A program made the position numbers and the translations under genes. Source: Bacteroidales bacterium GP1 (GTDB lineage Bacteria > Bacteroidota > Bacteroidia > Bacteroidales > Muribaculaceae). Taken from it: 16,799 nt of DNA. Position 1 is the stretch's first letter. Every line of letters starts with the position of its first letter. Of this stretch, positions 7,266-15,391 are shown piece by piece. Location of the stretch: positions 8,563-25,361 of the forward strand of contig DAAI01000031.1 of the NCBI GenBank assembly GCA_001701105.1. Reading direction: 5' to 3'. A model generated the notes under the pieces. That model ran no database searches, was not told where the DNA came from, and was given only the letters and a program-made list of their open reading frames with translations.

Positions 7266-8093
7266 TTATAGCAGTGTTTTACGATATTCCATTGGAGACA
7301 TGCCGGTGTTACGTCGGAACACTTTGCATAGATGTGATGTGTCTTCGTAGTTCAATCGTTCGGCAATGGTCTTTATTGGAAGATTTGTACTTTCCAGAAG
7401 AGCTTTCATTGCAAGGATGAGTTTGTTTTCAATCACCTCCTTTGGCGTTTTCCCCGTGCACTCCCTAATTATTACAGACAGATAATCTGGTGTGATATTC
7501 AAGGAGTCTGCATAAAATGCGACTTTATGATGGAGCCTGTAATTCCTTGACAACGCAATTAGAAAAGATCCGGCTATTTCCCATTGCGTACCATAATATT
7601 GCATTGAGGCATCATGGACAGATCTGCCAATCAAATCTTCCATCACAATGAATAATGAATTGACCTGACGGACTATTATGTTTTCTGAGGTTTCCCTCGA
7701 ACAATGATTGTAAACAAAAAGACACTCCTTTATCCAATTTTCAATTTGCTCAAAAAATACTCCCTTGAATACTTGTACCGGTGAAATATATAATGCATCC
7801 CAGAAAGATTGTGATGTAATGCTTACATAGACTTCCAAAGTACGCGATTCTGTTAAACTTACATGCCGTATTGTGAAATCCACGCTCCTATGATTTAACT
7901 CCACAACCATATCATTAAAAAGAAATACGAAGTCTCCTTCCCGTATGTCGTAGTCATGAAAGTTAAGATTGAATGACGCAATTCCTTTGATACATTGAAA
8001 TATCATACACCCTTCCACAAGGAAAGGCGTTCCTGATTTAAATCGAGGAGAATACTCCCCGGCGGATATTATTTTCTGATTGATCAATTTCAT
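7266..8093 (-). CDS. AraC/XylS-family transcriptional regulator of the divergent efflux operon
   Basis: A 275-residue DNA-binding protein. The C-terminal 90 or so residues form the AraC double helix-turn-helix. The first is around 190-219 (FYADSLNITPDYLSVIIRECTGKTP). The second is around 240-271 (IKTIAERLNYEDTSHLCKVFRRNTGMSPMEYR), including the family signature from the recognition helix to the P-x-x-YR end. Residues 1 to about 130 look like a beta-rich, cupin-like sensor region (for example DYDIREGDFVFLFNDMVVELNH), which would bind an inducer or mediate dimerisation; the inducer is unknown. The gene is divergent from the RND efflux operon across 146 bp that carry three copies of a putative operator. 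It is therefore most likely the local regulator. Base composition appears lower in GC than the neighbours (33 per cent in 7681-7740 by count). Confidence 0.93.
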   Translation of the reverse strand: MKLINQKIISAGEYSPRFKSGTPFLVEGCMIFQCIKGIASFNLNFHDYDIREGDFVFLFNDMVVELNHRSVDFTIRHVSLTESRTLEVYVSITSQSFWDALYISPVQVFKGVFFEQIENWIKECLFVYNHCSRETSENIIVRQVNSLFIVMEDLIGRSVHDASMQYYGTQWEIAGSFLIALSRNYRLHHKVAFYADSLNITPDYLSVIIRECTGKTPKEVIENKLILAMKALLESTNLPIKTIAERLNYEDTSHLCKVFRRNTGMSPMEYRKTLL

Positions 8094-8105
8094 AATTTAC
8101 CGCAA
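8091..8105 (+). promoter_or_regulatory. Third putative AraC-type half-site over the regulator's own start
   Basis: CATAATTTACCGCAA matches the repeat at 8143-8157 in 11 of 15 positions, including the whole core ACCGCAA. It lies 52 bp from that copy, close to five helical turns. It covers the start codon of the regulator and part of the minus-strand -7 box, so binding here would be expected to block the regulator's own transcription. Confidence 0.4.
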
Positions 8106-8110
8106 ATTTA
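8103..8110 (-). promoter_or_regulatory. Candidate -7 box for the AraC-family gene
   Basis: The minus strand reads TAAATTTG here, a full match to TAnnTTTG. The transcript would start near 8098, leaving a leader of only a few bases before the ATG at 8093. No TTTG is seen at the -33 position. The half-site at 8091-8105 overlaps it. Confidence 0.35.
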
Positions 8111-8142
8111 ACAAAAAAAGATGTCATACCAGTAGTCTTATC

Positions 8143-8178
8143 GGAAATATACCGCAAGTGTCAGGAATTATACCGTAA
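8143..8178 (+). promoter_or_regulatory. Two direct repeats 21 bp apart, probable operator of the AraC-family regulator
   Basis: GGAAATATACCGCAA at 8143-8157 and GGAATTATACCGTAA at 8164-8178 agree at 13 of 15 positions and are in the same orientation. Their start-to-start spacing is exactly 21 bp, two turns of the helix. This is the spacing of tandem AraC half-sites such as araI1-araI2. The right-hand copy covers the place where a -33 box would sit for the efflux promoter, as expected for an activator that touches RNA polymerase. The sites are seen directly, and the protein that binds them is inferred from position. Confidence 0.65.
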
Positions 8179-8196
8179 TTAAAGGGCAGATTGAAG

Positions 8197-8204
8197 TAAT
8201 TTTG
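8197..8204 (+). promoter_or_regulatory. -7 box of the RND/MATE efflux operon promoter
   Basis: TAATTTTG, followed by C, is a full match to the Bacteroidetes -7 consensus TAnnTTTG. The transcript would start near 8210, about 30 nt before the ATG at 8240. No TTTG lies 19-21 nt upstream. Instead that position is occupied by the right-hand operator repeat, which suggests that the promoter needs an activator. Confidence 0.5.
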
Positions 8205-8239
8205 CAGGATATTTCAGATAACATTTTCATACAGTTAAA

Positions 8240-9349
8240 ATGAAACGCAAAATACTACCGGGCCTTATGGCATGTCTTATGATAGTATCCGGATGCAAAC
8301 AGCAAAAAGAGGAGACGGAATTGCGGGAATTGCCTGTTATGACGGTATCTCCGACCGATTCCGTGACTCTTTACGAAAAGTATTCCGCCACGATTGAGGG
8401 GAGACAGGATGTTGAGATCTATCCTCAGATTTCAGGTAAACTTACACGTATATACGTATGCGAAGGCGAGGAGGTCAATCAAGGCCAGTTGATGTTTGTC
8501 ATTGATCAGGTGCCATATCAGGCTGCTGTACGCATGGCAGTTGCCAATGTGCATGCGGCTAAAAGTCTGGTTGCAACTGCACGACTGGAGCGAGACAGCA
8601 AGAAAGCCCTATTTGAAGGGAATGTCATATCTGAATATGAACTACAGACAGCCCAGAATGCTCTGGCAACAAGCGAGGCACAACTCGAACAGGCACGTGC
8701 CGCTCTGACAGAAGCGCAGAACAACCTATCCTACACGGAAATTAAAAGTCCGGCAAAAGGTGTCATAGGCATTTTGCCTTATCGTGTCGGCACTTTGGTA
8801 TCGCCGGATATGGCTAAGCCGCTTACCTCAGTTAGCGACAATGCCGAGATGTGGGTGTATTTCTCAATATCAGAAAAAGAGTTACAAGGCCTTATGCGTA
8901 AATATGGCTCACGTGACAAAACACTTAAGGCATTTCCTGAAGTGAGATTAACCCTTAGTGACGGTAGCGAGTACTCTTATCCCGGGAAGATAGAGACACT
9001 CAGCGGTGTTGTGAATCCACAGACGGGTGCTGTGCAGATAAAAACCGTATTCCAAAATCCCGACCGGCTGTTGTTGAGCGGAAGTGTCGGTAATGTCATA
9101 ATGCCACACTCCCTGAGAGATGTAATAGTAATTCCCAAGAATGCCACTTACGAAATACAAGACAAGATATTTGTATATAAGGTAATAGATGGGAAAGTGG
9201 CATCGACAGAAATAACGGTGGCTCCTATCAATGACGGAAACAACTATATTGTTCATGGGGGACTGGAAACAGGCGATGTTATTGTGACTGAGGGCGTAGG
9301 CTCGCTGCGTGAAGGTCAGCAAATAAAAATAAGGAAAGAGAAGAAATGA
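8240..9349 (+). CDS. RND efflux periplasmic adaptor (membrane fusion protein, AcrA/MexA type), lipoprotein
   Basis: This 369-residue protein links the inner-membrane RND pump to the outer-membrane channel in a tripartite multidrug exporter. The signal peptide MKRKILPGLMACLMIVSGC carries a lipobox, with Cys19 lipidated. The mature protein shows the usual order. A first barrel/lipoyl half is at about 45-90 (VEIYPQISGKLTRIYVCEGEEVNQGQLMFVID). An alpha-helical hairpin is at about 95-165 with many Ala, Glu and Gln. The second lipoyl half YTEIKSPAKGVIGILPYRVGTLV is at about 167-190, followed by beta-barrel and membrane-proximal domains to the end (VVTEGVGSLREGQQIKIRKEKK). Length and order are normal for the HlyD/AcrA family. 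Its stop overlaps the start of the pump gene as ATGA. It is the first gene of the operon, downstream of the operator repeats. Confidence 0.95.
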   Translation: MKRKILPGLMACLMIVSGCKQQKEETELRELPVMTVSPTDSVTLYEKYSATIEGRQDVEIYPQISGKLTRIYVCEGEEVNQGQLMFVIDQVPYQAAVRMAVANVHAAKSLVATARLERDSKKALFEGNVISEYELQTAQNALATSEAQLEQARAALTEAQNNLSYTEIKSPAKGVIGILPYRVGTLVSPDMAKPLTSVSDNAEMWVYFSISEKELQGLMRKYGSRDKTLKAFPEVRLTLSDGSEYSYPGKIETLSGVVNPQTGAVQIKTVFQNPDRLLLSGSVGNVIMPHSLRDVIVIPKNATYEIQDKIFVYKVIDGKVASTEITVAPINDGNNYIVHGGLETGDVIVTEGVGSLREGQQIKIRKEKK

Positions 9350-12300
9350 ATCTGAAGTTTTTTATCGACCGCCCTGTATTGTCAATAGTAGTGTCTTTGA
9401 CAATAGTTCTATTAGGACTTGTAGGACTTGCCACTCTTCCCGTCGAGCAATATCCTGATATCGCACCTCCTACAGTTAATGTATGGGCAAGTTATCCGGG
9501 AGCCAATGCCGAGACTGTCCAGAAAAGTGTCGTAGTCCCTCTTGAGGAGGCGATCAATGGTGTTGAAGGCATGACCTATATTACTTCGGAAGCATCAAAC
9601 GACGGCAATGCATCACTCATGATATATTTTGCGCAAGGCACTGATCCGGATATGGCGGCAGTCAATGTGCAGAACCGTGTCGCAACAGCTCAAAGCCTTC
9701 TGCCGCCTGAGGTTGTACAGATTGGTATTTATACGGAGAAACAGCAGAATGCTGAATTGAAAACACTGGGGCTTTATGATCCCGAGGGGAGATATTCAAA
9801 GCAGTTTCTCGACAATTATATCAAGATAAATGTTGAGCCGCGCATCAAGCGTGTGCAGGGTGTGGGCAAGGTTCAGTTTTATGGATCACCATATAGTATG
9901 AGACTTTGGCTGAAACCTGACCGCATGGCTCAATATGGACTTATACCTGATGACATAACCAATCTCCTTGCCGGACAGAATATCGAGGCAGCCACGGGTT
10001 CATTTGGTGAGAACTATGAGGGTGCCAATGTCTATACCATGAAATACAGGGGACGTTTTTCCACAGCCGAACAGTTTGGTGAAATTGTGGTGAAATCCCT
10101 GCCTAACGGTGACATTCTTCGGCTGAAAGAGGTGGCAGACATTGAACTCGGCGACGAGGACTATAACTTCGAGAATATAATCAACGGACAGCCTGCGGCT
10201 ATGCTAACCGTTTATCAGACAGCAGGCTCGAATGCGGCGGCAGTAATCAATGAGATCGACAAGGTGCTTGACGAATGTGCAAAAGACCTTCCCAAAGGAT
10301 TGGAGTTTGTGACGATGAGCGACACAAACAGGTTCCTCTACGCCTCTATCAAAGAGGTGATATGGGCGCTTGTGCTGTCGGTAGTGCTCGTGGTGATTGT
10401 CGTCTATCTGTTCTTGCAGGATTTCAAGGCGACACTGATTCCCACCATAGCAATATTCGTTTCCGTAATTGGCACATTCGGCTTTATGGCGGTTGCCGGA
10501 TTTTCTTTCAACCTCCTGACACTATTTGCCCTTGTTCTTGCCATTGGTACGGTCGTGGACAATGCCATTATCGTGGTTGAGGCAGTGCAGTCGAAGTTTG
10601 ACGCAGGCTATAAATCATCCTATATGGCTACGAATGATGCCATGTATGGTATAACCTCTGCAATAGTGGTGTCGACCATAATCTTTATGGCTGTCTTCAT
10701 ACCGACTTCGATGATGGGAGGGACATCCGGTACGTTCTACACACAGTTTGGTATAACGATGGCAGTTGCAGTCGGACTCTCAGCGGTAAATGCACTCACG
10801 CTTTCCCCGGCTCTATGCGCGATGATGATGCGTCCGACGGATGGTGACAAAGGTTTTTCGTCACGTGTCCGGAAGGCTTACAATGTAGCGTTCAATGCCA
10901 CACTCGAAAGATATAAAAACGGTGTCAAATTCTTTTTAAAACGACCTTCCATAGCCTTTGTTTCCGTAGGTGTCGGGATAGGTCTGCTTGTATGGTTTAT
11001 GAAGGAAACTCCGACAGGATTTGTACCTGACGAGGATACCGGCACTGTGTTCATATCCATAAATACGAAACCCGGCACATCAACCAAAAGGACAGCACAG
11101 GTAATCAGGAATTTTGATAAGAAGATAGCGCAGATTGAAGGAATTGAGTACCGAGGAGGTATCGGTGGCTTCTCATTTTCAGGTTCAGGACCCACCTCGG
11201 CAATGTTTTTCCTGTCGCTTGATCATTGGGACGACCGTAAGGATCCTTCTCAATCTGTAGATGCTATTATGGACAAGCTTTATTCCCTCGGTGACTCAAT
11301 TCCCGATGCAGAATATTTTGTTACCACACCACCTATTATCGCGGGTTACGGTATGACAAATGGCTTTGAGCTGTATCTTCAGGATCGTGCCGGCGGAGAC
11401 CTTGAAGAATTTAAGAGAATTGCGGATGAATTTGTAGAGGAACTCAGCAAGCGTCCGGAGATAGAGACAGCCTATTCTTTCTTTGATATAAAATATCCGC
11501 AGTATTGGGTTGATATTGATGCCGCGCAATGTGAACGTGTAGGCATTACGCCTGCTGAGGTTCTTTCAACTTTGGCAGGTTATTATGGAGGCAACTATGC
11601 GTCTAATTTCAATCGCTTCAACAAATTGTACCGTGTCATGGTGCAGGAGGATCCGGCGTCCCGTGTCACACCTGAATCATCAAAGAATTTCTATGTCAGG
11701 ACAGGCAACGGAGAGATGGCTCCTATTTCACAATTCCTGACCCTGACAAAGACATACGGACCGCAGACAATATCAAGGTTCAATCTCTACAACTCTATCG
11801 CAATCAACGGTACACCTGCATCCGGCTACAGTTCGGGAGATGCAATACGGGCGGTAAGGGAGACGGCAGAAAAGGTTTTACCACGCAACTATGGATATGA
11901 GTTCGGAGGCATAAGCCGTGAGGAGGCAGCGACCGGCAATAATGTAATGATAATTTTCTCGATATGCGCAATACTTGTTTTCCTTATTCTTGCCGGACTT
12001 TATGAGAGTCTGTTGCTTCCGTTCGTTGTAATCATATCAATTCCATGTGGTTTGATGGGAAGTTTCCTATTTGCTCAGATATTCGGACTGCAGAACAATA
12101 TATATCTTCAGACCGGTCTCATAATGTTGATAGGTCTGCTTGCCAAGACCGCCATACTTATCACTAAATATGCCGGTGAAAGACGCAAGAGCGGTATGAC
12201 ATTAAAACAGGCTACAATCGGAGCTGCGAAATCCCGTCTGAGACCAATACTTATGACAGCCCTGACAATGGTGTTCGGTATGCTCCCTCTTATGTGTGCA

Positions 12301-12516
12301 TCGGGAGTCGGTGCCAACGGCAATTCAACTCTCGGCACCGGTGCTGTGGGAGGCATGGTGATCGGTACTCTCACTTTGTTATTTCTCGTTCCGGCTTTAT
12401 GGATGGTGTTCCAGAAAATCCAGGAGCGTTTCCGTCCGGTTGAACCTCATAATCCGGACTGGGCTATGACAGCGGAAATAGAACGAGTTGCAAATATCAA
12501 AAAACAACAAGAATGA
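9346..12516 (+). CDS. RND multidrug efflux pump, inner-membrane permease (AcrB/MexB, HAE1 family)
   Basis: A 1056-residue proton-driven exporter, the expected size for AcrB-like pumps. It begins with the family start (MNLKFFIDRPVLSIVVSLTIVLLGLVGLATLPVEQYPDIAPPTVNV), one membrane helix followed by the first large periplasmic loop. TM2-6 lie at about 340-500, a second periplasmic loop at about 560-870, and TM8-12 from about 875 to 1030 with GLLAKTAILITKY and RLRPILMTALTMVFGMLPL. In the proton-relay helix TM4 the sequence is AIGTVVDNAIIVVE: D405 corresponds to AcrB Asp407, but the neighbouring Asp408 position is Asn (N406). The partner lysine, AcrB Lys940, is present as K934. Adaptor and outer-membrane genes flank it with ATGA overlaps. 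The substrates cannot be predicted; drugs, bile salts or fatty acids are usual for this class. Confidence 0.97.
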   Translation: MNLKFFIDRPVLSIVVSLTIVLLGLVGLATLPVEQYPDIAPPTVNVWASYPGANAETVQKSVVVPLEEAINGVEGMTYITSEASNDGNASLMIYFAQGTDPDMAAVNVQNRVATAQSLLPPEVVQIGIYTEKQQNAELKTLGLYDPEGRYSKQFLDNYIKINVEPRIKRVQGVGKVQFYGSPYSMRLWLKPDRMAQYGLIPDDITNLLAGQNIEAATGSFGENYEGANVYTMKYRGRFSTAEQFGEIVVKSLPNGDILRLKEVADIELGDEDYNFENIINGQPAAMLTVYQTAGSNAAAVINEIDKVLDECAKDLPKGLEFVTMSDTNRFLYASIKEVIWALVLSVVLVVIVVYLFLQDFKATLIPTIAIFVSVIGTFGFMAVAGFSFNLLTLFALVLAIGTVVDNAIIVVEAVQSKFDAGYKSSYMATNDAMYGITSAIVVSTIIFMAVFIPTSMMGGTSGTFYTQFGITMAVAVGLSAVNALTLSPALCAMMMRPTDGDKGFSSRVRKAYNVAFNATLERYKNGVKFFLKRPSIAFVSVGVGIGLLVWFMKETPTGFVPDEDTGTVFISINTKPGTSTKRTAQVIRNFDKKIAQIEGIEYRGGIGGFSFSGSGPTSAMFFLSLDHWDDRKDPSQSVDAIMDKLYSLGDSIPDAEYFVTTPPIIAGYGMTNGFELYLQDRAGGDLEEFKRIADEFVEELSKRPEIETAYSFFDIKYPQYWVDIDAAQCERVGITPAEVLSTLAGYYGGNYASNFNRFNKLYRVMVQEDPASRVTPESSKNFYVRTGNGEMAPISQFLTLTKTYGPQTISRFNLYNSIAINGTPASGYSSGDAIRAVRETAEKVLPRNYGYEFGGISREEAATGNNVMIIFSICAILVFLILAGLYESLLLPFVVIISIPCGLMGSFLFAQIFGLQNNIYLQTGLIMLIGLLAKTAILITKYAGERRKSGMTLKQATIGAAKSRLRPILMTALTMVFGMLPLMCASGVGANGNSTLGTGAVGGMVIGTLTLLFLVPALWMVFQKIQERFRPVEPHNPDWAMTAEIERVANIKKQQE

Positions 12517-13871
12517 TGAGAAATAGTTTGCTGATGATATTCCTCGCAGGATTGATGCTGACTTCATGCGGAACATATAAGAAGTTTCAGTCCGTAACAG
12601 ATGTGCCTGATAATTTATTTGGTACTGAAAATCAAGCACCCGATACTACCACGATAGCGTCGTTCAAATGGCAAGAGTTCTTTGCTGACCCCTTTCTGCG
12701 ATCATTGATAGATACTGCGCTTATTCAAAATACGGATTATCAGGTCGCTAAACTGCGGACAGAACAGGCTATGGCATCGCTCAGAGCCGCGAAACTCGCA
12801 TATTTCCCTTCGCTGAATGTTGGTGCAGACGGCAATATGTCTCGTTATGACGGACTCACGACAAAGACCTACAACGTTGGTCTCACGGCATCGTGGGAGA
12901 TTGATATATTCGGACGTCTTACAGCCGCCAAGCGAGGAATGGCTGCGGCAGCTGTGTCAATGCAGGAACAAGCTCAGGCTGTAAAGACTCAGCTTATTGC
13001 CTCCGTTGCAAACTCTTATTATTCACTATTGATGCTTGATCGCCAGATTGAGATTGCCCGCGCCACGCTTGAAAACTGGGAGGAAACAATCCGGGTGATG
13101 GAACTTCTGAAAAGTGCCGGCAGGGCAAATGAAGCAGGAATTTTGCAGACAAGGGCAAATAAGACAGGATTGGAGGCTGATATAGTAGCAATGGAGAAGA
13201 GCCGTAAGGAGATTGAAAACGCGCTTTGCTCGCTGCTTGCTCTCACTCCTCATGCCATAACGCGTGGCAATATCTCCGATGTTACTTTACCAGACAATCT
13301 TTCAACAGGGTTGCCTGTGCAGCTTCTTGCAAACCGTCCCGACATCAGGGCAGCGGAAATGGAATTGGCAAGGACTCATTATGCAGTAGGCGAGGCAAGG
13401 GCTTCATTTTATCCCGCTCTTACTCTTGGAGGCACTTTAGGGTTTACTAACAACGGAGGAGTTGTGGTAAATCCCGGGCAATGGCTGCTGAACGCAGTTG
13501 GGCAGATAGTACAACCGATTTTTAACCGTGGACAGCTTAAAGCCAATTATAAGATTGCTGAGGCAGACAGAGAAATTGCTTTGTTGCAGTTTAATCAGGC
13601 AGTCATAGATGCCGGAAACGAGGTAAATGATGCACTGTCAGCCATATCAACAGCGCGTGAACGTATGTCGCTTGTAAAGCAACAGATCGGCTTGCTTGAC
13701 GAGGCAGTGACAAAAACGGAACTTCTGATGCGTCATTCCCCGACAAACTATCTTGAGGTACTGACCGCACAACAAGCGCTTCTCGCAGCGCAACAGGCAG
13801 AGGTAGAAGCCGTATACAATGAAATTGCAGGAATAATATCCCTTTATCATGCCCTCGGAGGAGGTGTCTGA
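12513..13871 (+). CDS. TolC-like outer-membrane efflux factor (OprM/NodT type lipoprotein)
   Basis: This 452-residue outer-membrane channel completes the tripartite pump. The N-terminus is a lipoprotein signal peptide (MMRNSLLMIFLAGLMLTSC, Cys19), as in OprM. Two homologous OEP halves follow. The first, at about 60-240, starts with WQEFFADPFLRSLIDTALIQNTDYQVA and contains the WEIDIFGRL motif. The second, at about 255-450, contains the hallmark GLPVQLLANRPDIRAAEMELARTHYAVGEARASFYPALTLGGTLGF. Each half has long helices for the periplasmic tunnel and strands for the barrel. The start codon overlaps the pump stop as ATGA. The length is normal and no frameshift is seen. The next gene begins 3 nt after the stop. 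Confidence 0.95.
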   Translation: MMRNSLLMIFLAGLMLTSCGTYKKFQSVTDVPDNLFGTENQAPDTTTIASFKWQEFFADPFLRSLIDTALIQNTDYQVAKLRTEQAMASLRAAKLAYFPSLNVGADGNMSRYDGLTTKTYNVGLTASWEIDIFGRLTAAKRGMAAAAVSMQEQAQAVKTQLIASVANSYYSLLMLDRQIEIARATLENWEETIRVMELLKSAGRANEAGILQTRANKTGLEADIVAMEKSRKEIENALCSLLALTPHAITRGNISDVTLPDNLSTGLPVQLLANRPDIRAAEMELARTHYAVGEARASFYPALTLGGTLGFTNNGGVVVNPGQWLLNAVGQIVQPIFNRGQLKANYKIAEADREIALLQFNQAVIDAGNEVNDALSAISTARERMSLVKQQIGLLDEAVTKTELLMRHSPTNYLEVLTAQQALLAAQQAEVEAVYNEIAGIISLYHALGGGV

Positions 13872-13874
13872 CCG

Positions 13875-15245
13875 ATGAGAGACCGTAATTTGGATAGAGA
13901 CACACTCGATTTTGGCAATGGCAAAATCGGGGTGCTTTTCAGGGCGCTGTTTTTCCCGACTCTGATAGGCATGATTTTTAATTCTGTGCTGACACTTGTT
14001 GATGGCATGTTTGTCGGGCATGGTGCCGGCGCAAACGGTATTGCAGCGGTCAATATAGTTGCTCCACTGTTCCTATTCACTATAGGGCTGGGGCTGATGC
14101 TCGGCATAGGTGCTTCTGTTGTAGCGAGCATAAGACTTTCAGAAAACAACATAAAGGCTGCGCGTATAATAATGACACAAGCTTTTATCGCCGGATTGGT
14201 CGTGATTGGTAGCATTGTCCTCGTTGCGTTGCTGTTTCCACGGTCAACGGTCTATATGCTCGGTTGTAGCCCTGAGCTTGAAGATAATGCCGTGGCGTAT
14301 ATTATGCCATTGTTGCCCGGAACAATATTCCTTTTAGGAGAATGTATCGGAATGATGATGATTCGTCTTGACGGCTCTCCCAGATACGCCATGTGGACCC
14401 AACTCGTTCCGGCGACAATAAACATAGTGCTTGACTATATCCTGATTTTCCCGATGGGTATGGGAGTTGCAGGAGCGGCAATCGCTACATCAATAAGCTG
14501 TGCTATCGGTGGAATAATGGTATTGTCATATCTTATATGGTTTTCAGATAAACTCAGATTCTATCGATTAAAGATGTCAATTACAAGCCTCTTACTGACA
14601 GTCCGAAATGTCGGCTATATGGCGAAGATTGGGTTTGCCACATTTCTCAGCGAAGGAGCCATGAGCGTGATGATGTTCACCGGGAATTATGTGTTTATGA
14701 ATAGAGAAGGAGAAAATGGCGTAGCGGCATATTCGATAGCCTGTTTTCTGTTTCCTGTCGTATTTTCCATAGCTAATGCCGTTGCGCAGTCGGCACAACC
14801 AATCATTAGTTTCAACTACGGGGCTCATAAAAATGAGCACACAAGTCGGGCACTGAAAATCTCGCTGCTGACAGCTATTATATGTGGCGGAATAGTGACA
14901 GTAGGTCTATGGTTTGGGGCAGAATTTATCGTTGGGGCATTCCTCTCACCTCAAGAACCTGCATATTTTATAGCAGTGCATGGCGTACCTTTGTTTGCGA
15001 CCTGTGCTATTTTCTTCGCTGTGAATATTACCTTTATTGGATATTACCAAAGTATTGAGGCAGCCGGCAAGTCGATATTATATACTTTTCTCAGAGGAAT
15101 TGTGTTCCTTATTCCTGCGTTCCTTCTGCTACCGATGATTTTTGGTAATAACGGGCCATGGCTCGCCATACCTGCCGCAGAAATACTGACATTTGTAGTT
15201 ATTTCTATCGGATACAAAATGGATCCACTTAAGAATTATAAATAA
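13875..15245 (+). CDS. MATE family multidrug/Na+ or H+ antiporter
   Basis: A 456-residue inner-membrane exporter with about 12 hydrophobic segments arranged as two MatE repeats (about 20-180 and 245-405). Characteristic stretches are FPTLIGMIFNSVLTLVDGMFVGHGAGANGIAAVNIVAPLF in the first helix pair and VGYMAKIGFATFLSEGAMSVMMF, which opens the second half. YSIACFLFPVVFSIANAVAQSAQPIISFNYGAHKNEHTSRALKISL is the matching region of repeat two. No RND partner is needed for this family: it moves cationic drugs using a Na+ or H+ gradient, usually from cytoplasm to periplasm. The start lies 3 nt after the outer-membrane factor stop, so it is the fourth gene of the same operon. Substances delivered into the periplasm could then be picked up by the RND complex; this is inference. 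Confidence 0.94.
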   Translation: MRDRNLDRDTLDFGNGKIGVLFRALFFPTLIGMIFNSVLTLVDGMFVGHGAGANGIAAVNIVAPLFLFTIGLGLMLGIGASVVASIRLSENNIKAARIIMTQAFIAGLVVIGSIVLVALLFPRSTVYMLGCSPELEDNAVAYIMPLLPGTIFLLGECIGMMMIRLDGSPRYAMWTQLVPATINIVLDYILIFPMGMGVAGAAIATSISCAIGGIMVLSYLIWFSDKLRFYRLKMSITSLLLTVRNVGYMAKIGFATFLSEGAMSVMMFTGNYVFMNREGENGVAAYSIACFLFPVVFSIANAVAQSAQPIISFNYGAHKNEHTSRALKISLLTAIICGGIVTVGLWFGAEFIVGAFLSPQEPAYFIAVHGVPLFATCAIFFAVNITFIGYYQSIEAAGKSILYTFLRGIVFLIPAFLLLPMIFGNNGPWLAIPAAEILTFVVISIGYKMDPLKNYK

Positions 15246-15380
15246 GTAATATTATAATTATCTACATGAAATATCTTTATTTAATTTGGGTGGCGTTTAT
15301 CAGGTTGCAGCGAACTAAAGCCTCCCGGAAGTTGTCATGGTATGCCTTCGGTTATAATTAAGGGGTTGCCTCCGTCTATA
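15246..15380. other. Intergenic region between convergent MATE and alpha-glucuronidase genes
   Basis: The stretch holds no recognised gene. One short plus-strand open frame (15266-15361, 31 codons, MKYLYLIWVAF...YAFGYN) begins 20 nt after the MATE stop. It has a hydrophobic start and a basic middle, but nothing else supports it as a gene. An inverted repeat lies at its right border. Confidence 0.3.
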
Positions 15381-15391
15381 TTACCGGAGGC
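15368..15391. terminator. GC-rich inverted repeat over the alpha-glucuronidase stop, possible terminator
   Basis: GCCTCCG (15368-15374) is the reverse complement of CGGAGGC (15385-15391), with a 10-nt loop containing the stop codon of the minus-strand gene. It lies between two convergent genes, where a two-way terminator would be useful. Neither side is followed by a T run, so an intrinsic terminator is doubtful. Confidence 0.3.

Noticed and set aside
7251..7268. Short inverted repeat (ATAG with a 4-nt loop and CTAT) between the convergent lipoprotein and regulator genes
   Set aside because: The stem is only 4 bp and AT-only apart from one pair, with no T run, so it is too weak to call a terminator.
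8948..9322. Minus-strand open frame of 124 codons opposite the adaptor gene
   Set aside because: It lies wholly inside the clearly recognised RND adaptor, and its translation is rich in His, Tyr and Cys with no family resemblance.
13647..14215. Overlapping minus-strand frames opposite the end of the outer-membrane factor and start of the MATE gene
   Set aside because: Both plus-strand genes are recognised over this span. The antisense translations show no domain and overlap one another.
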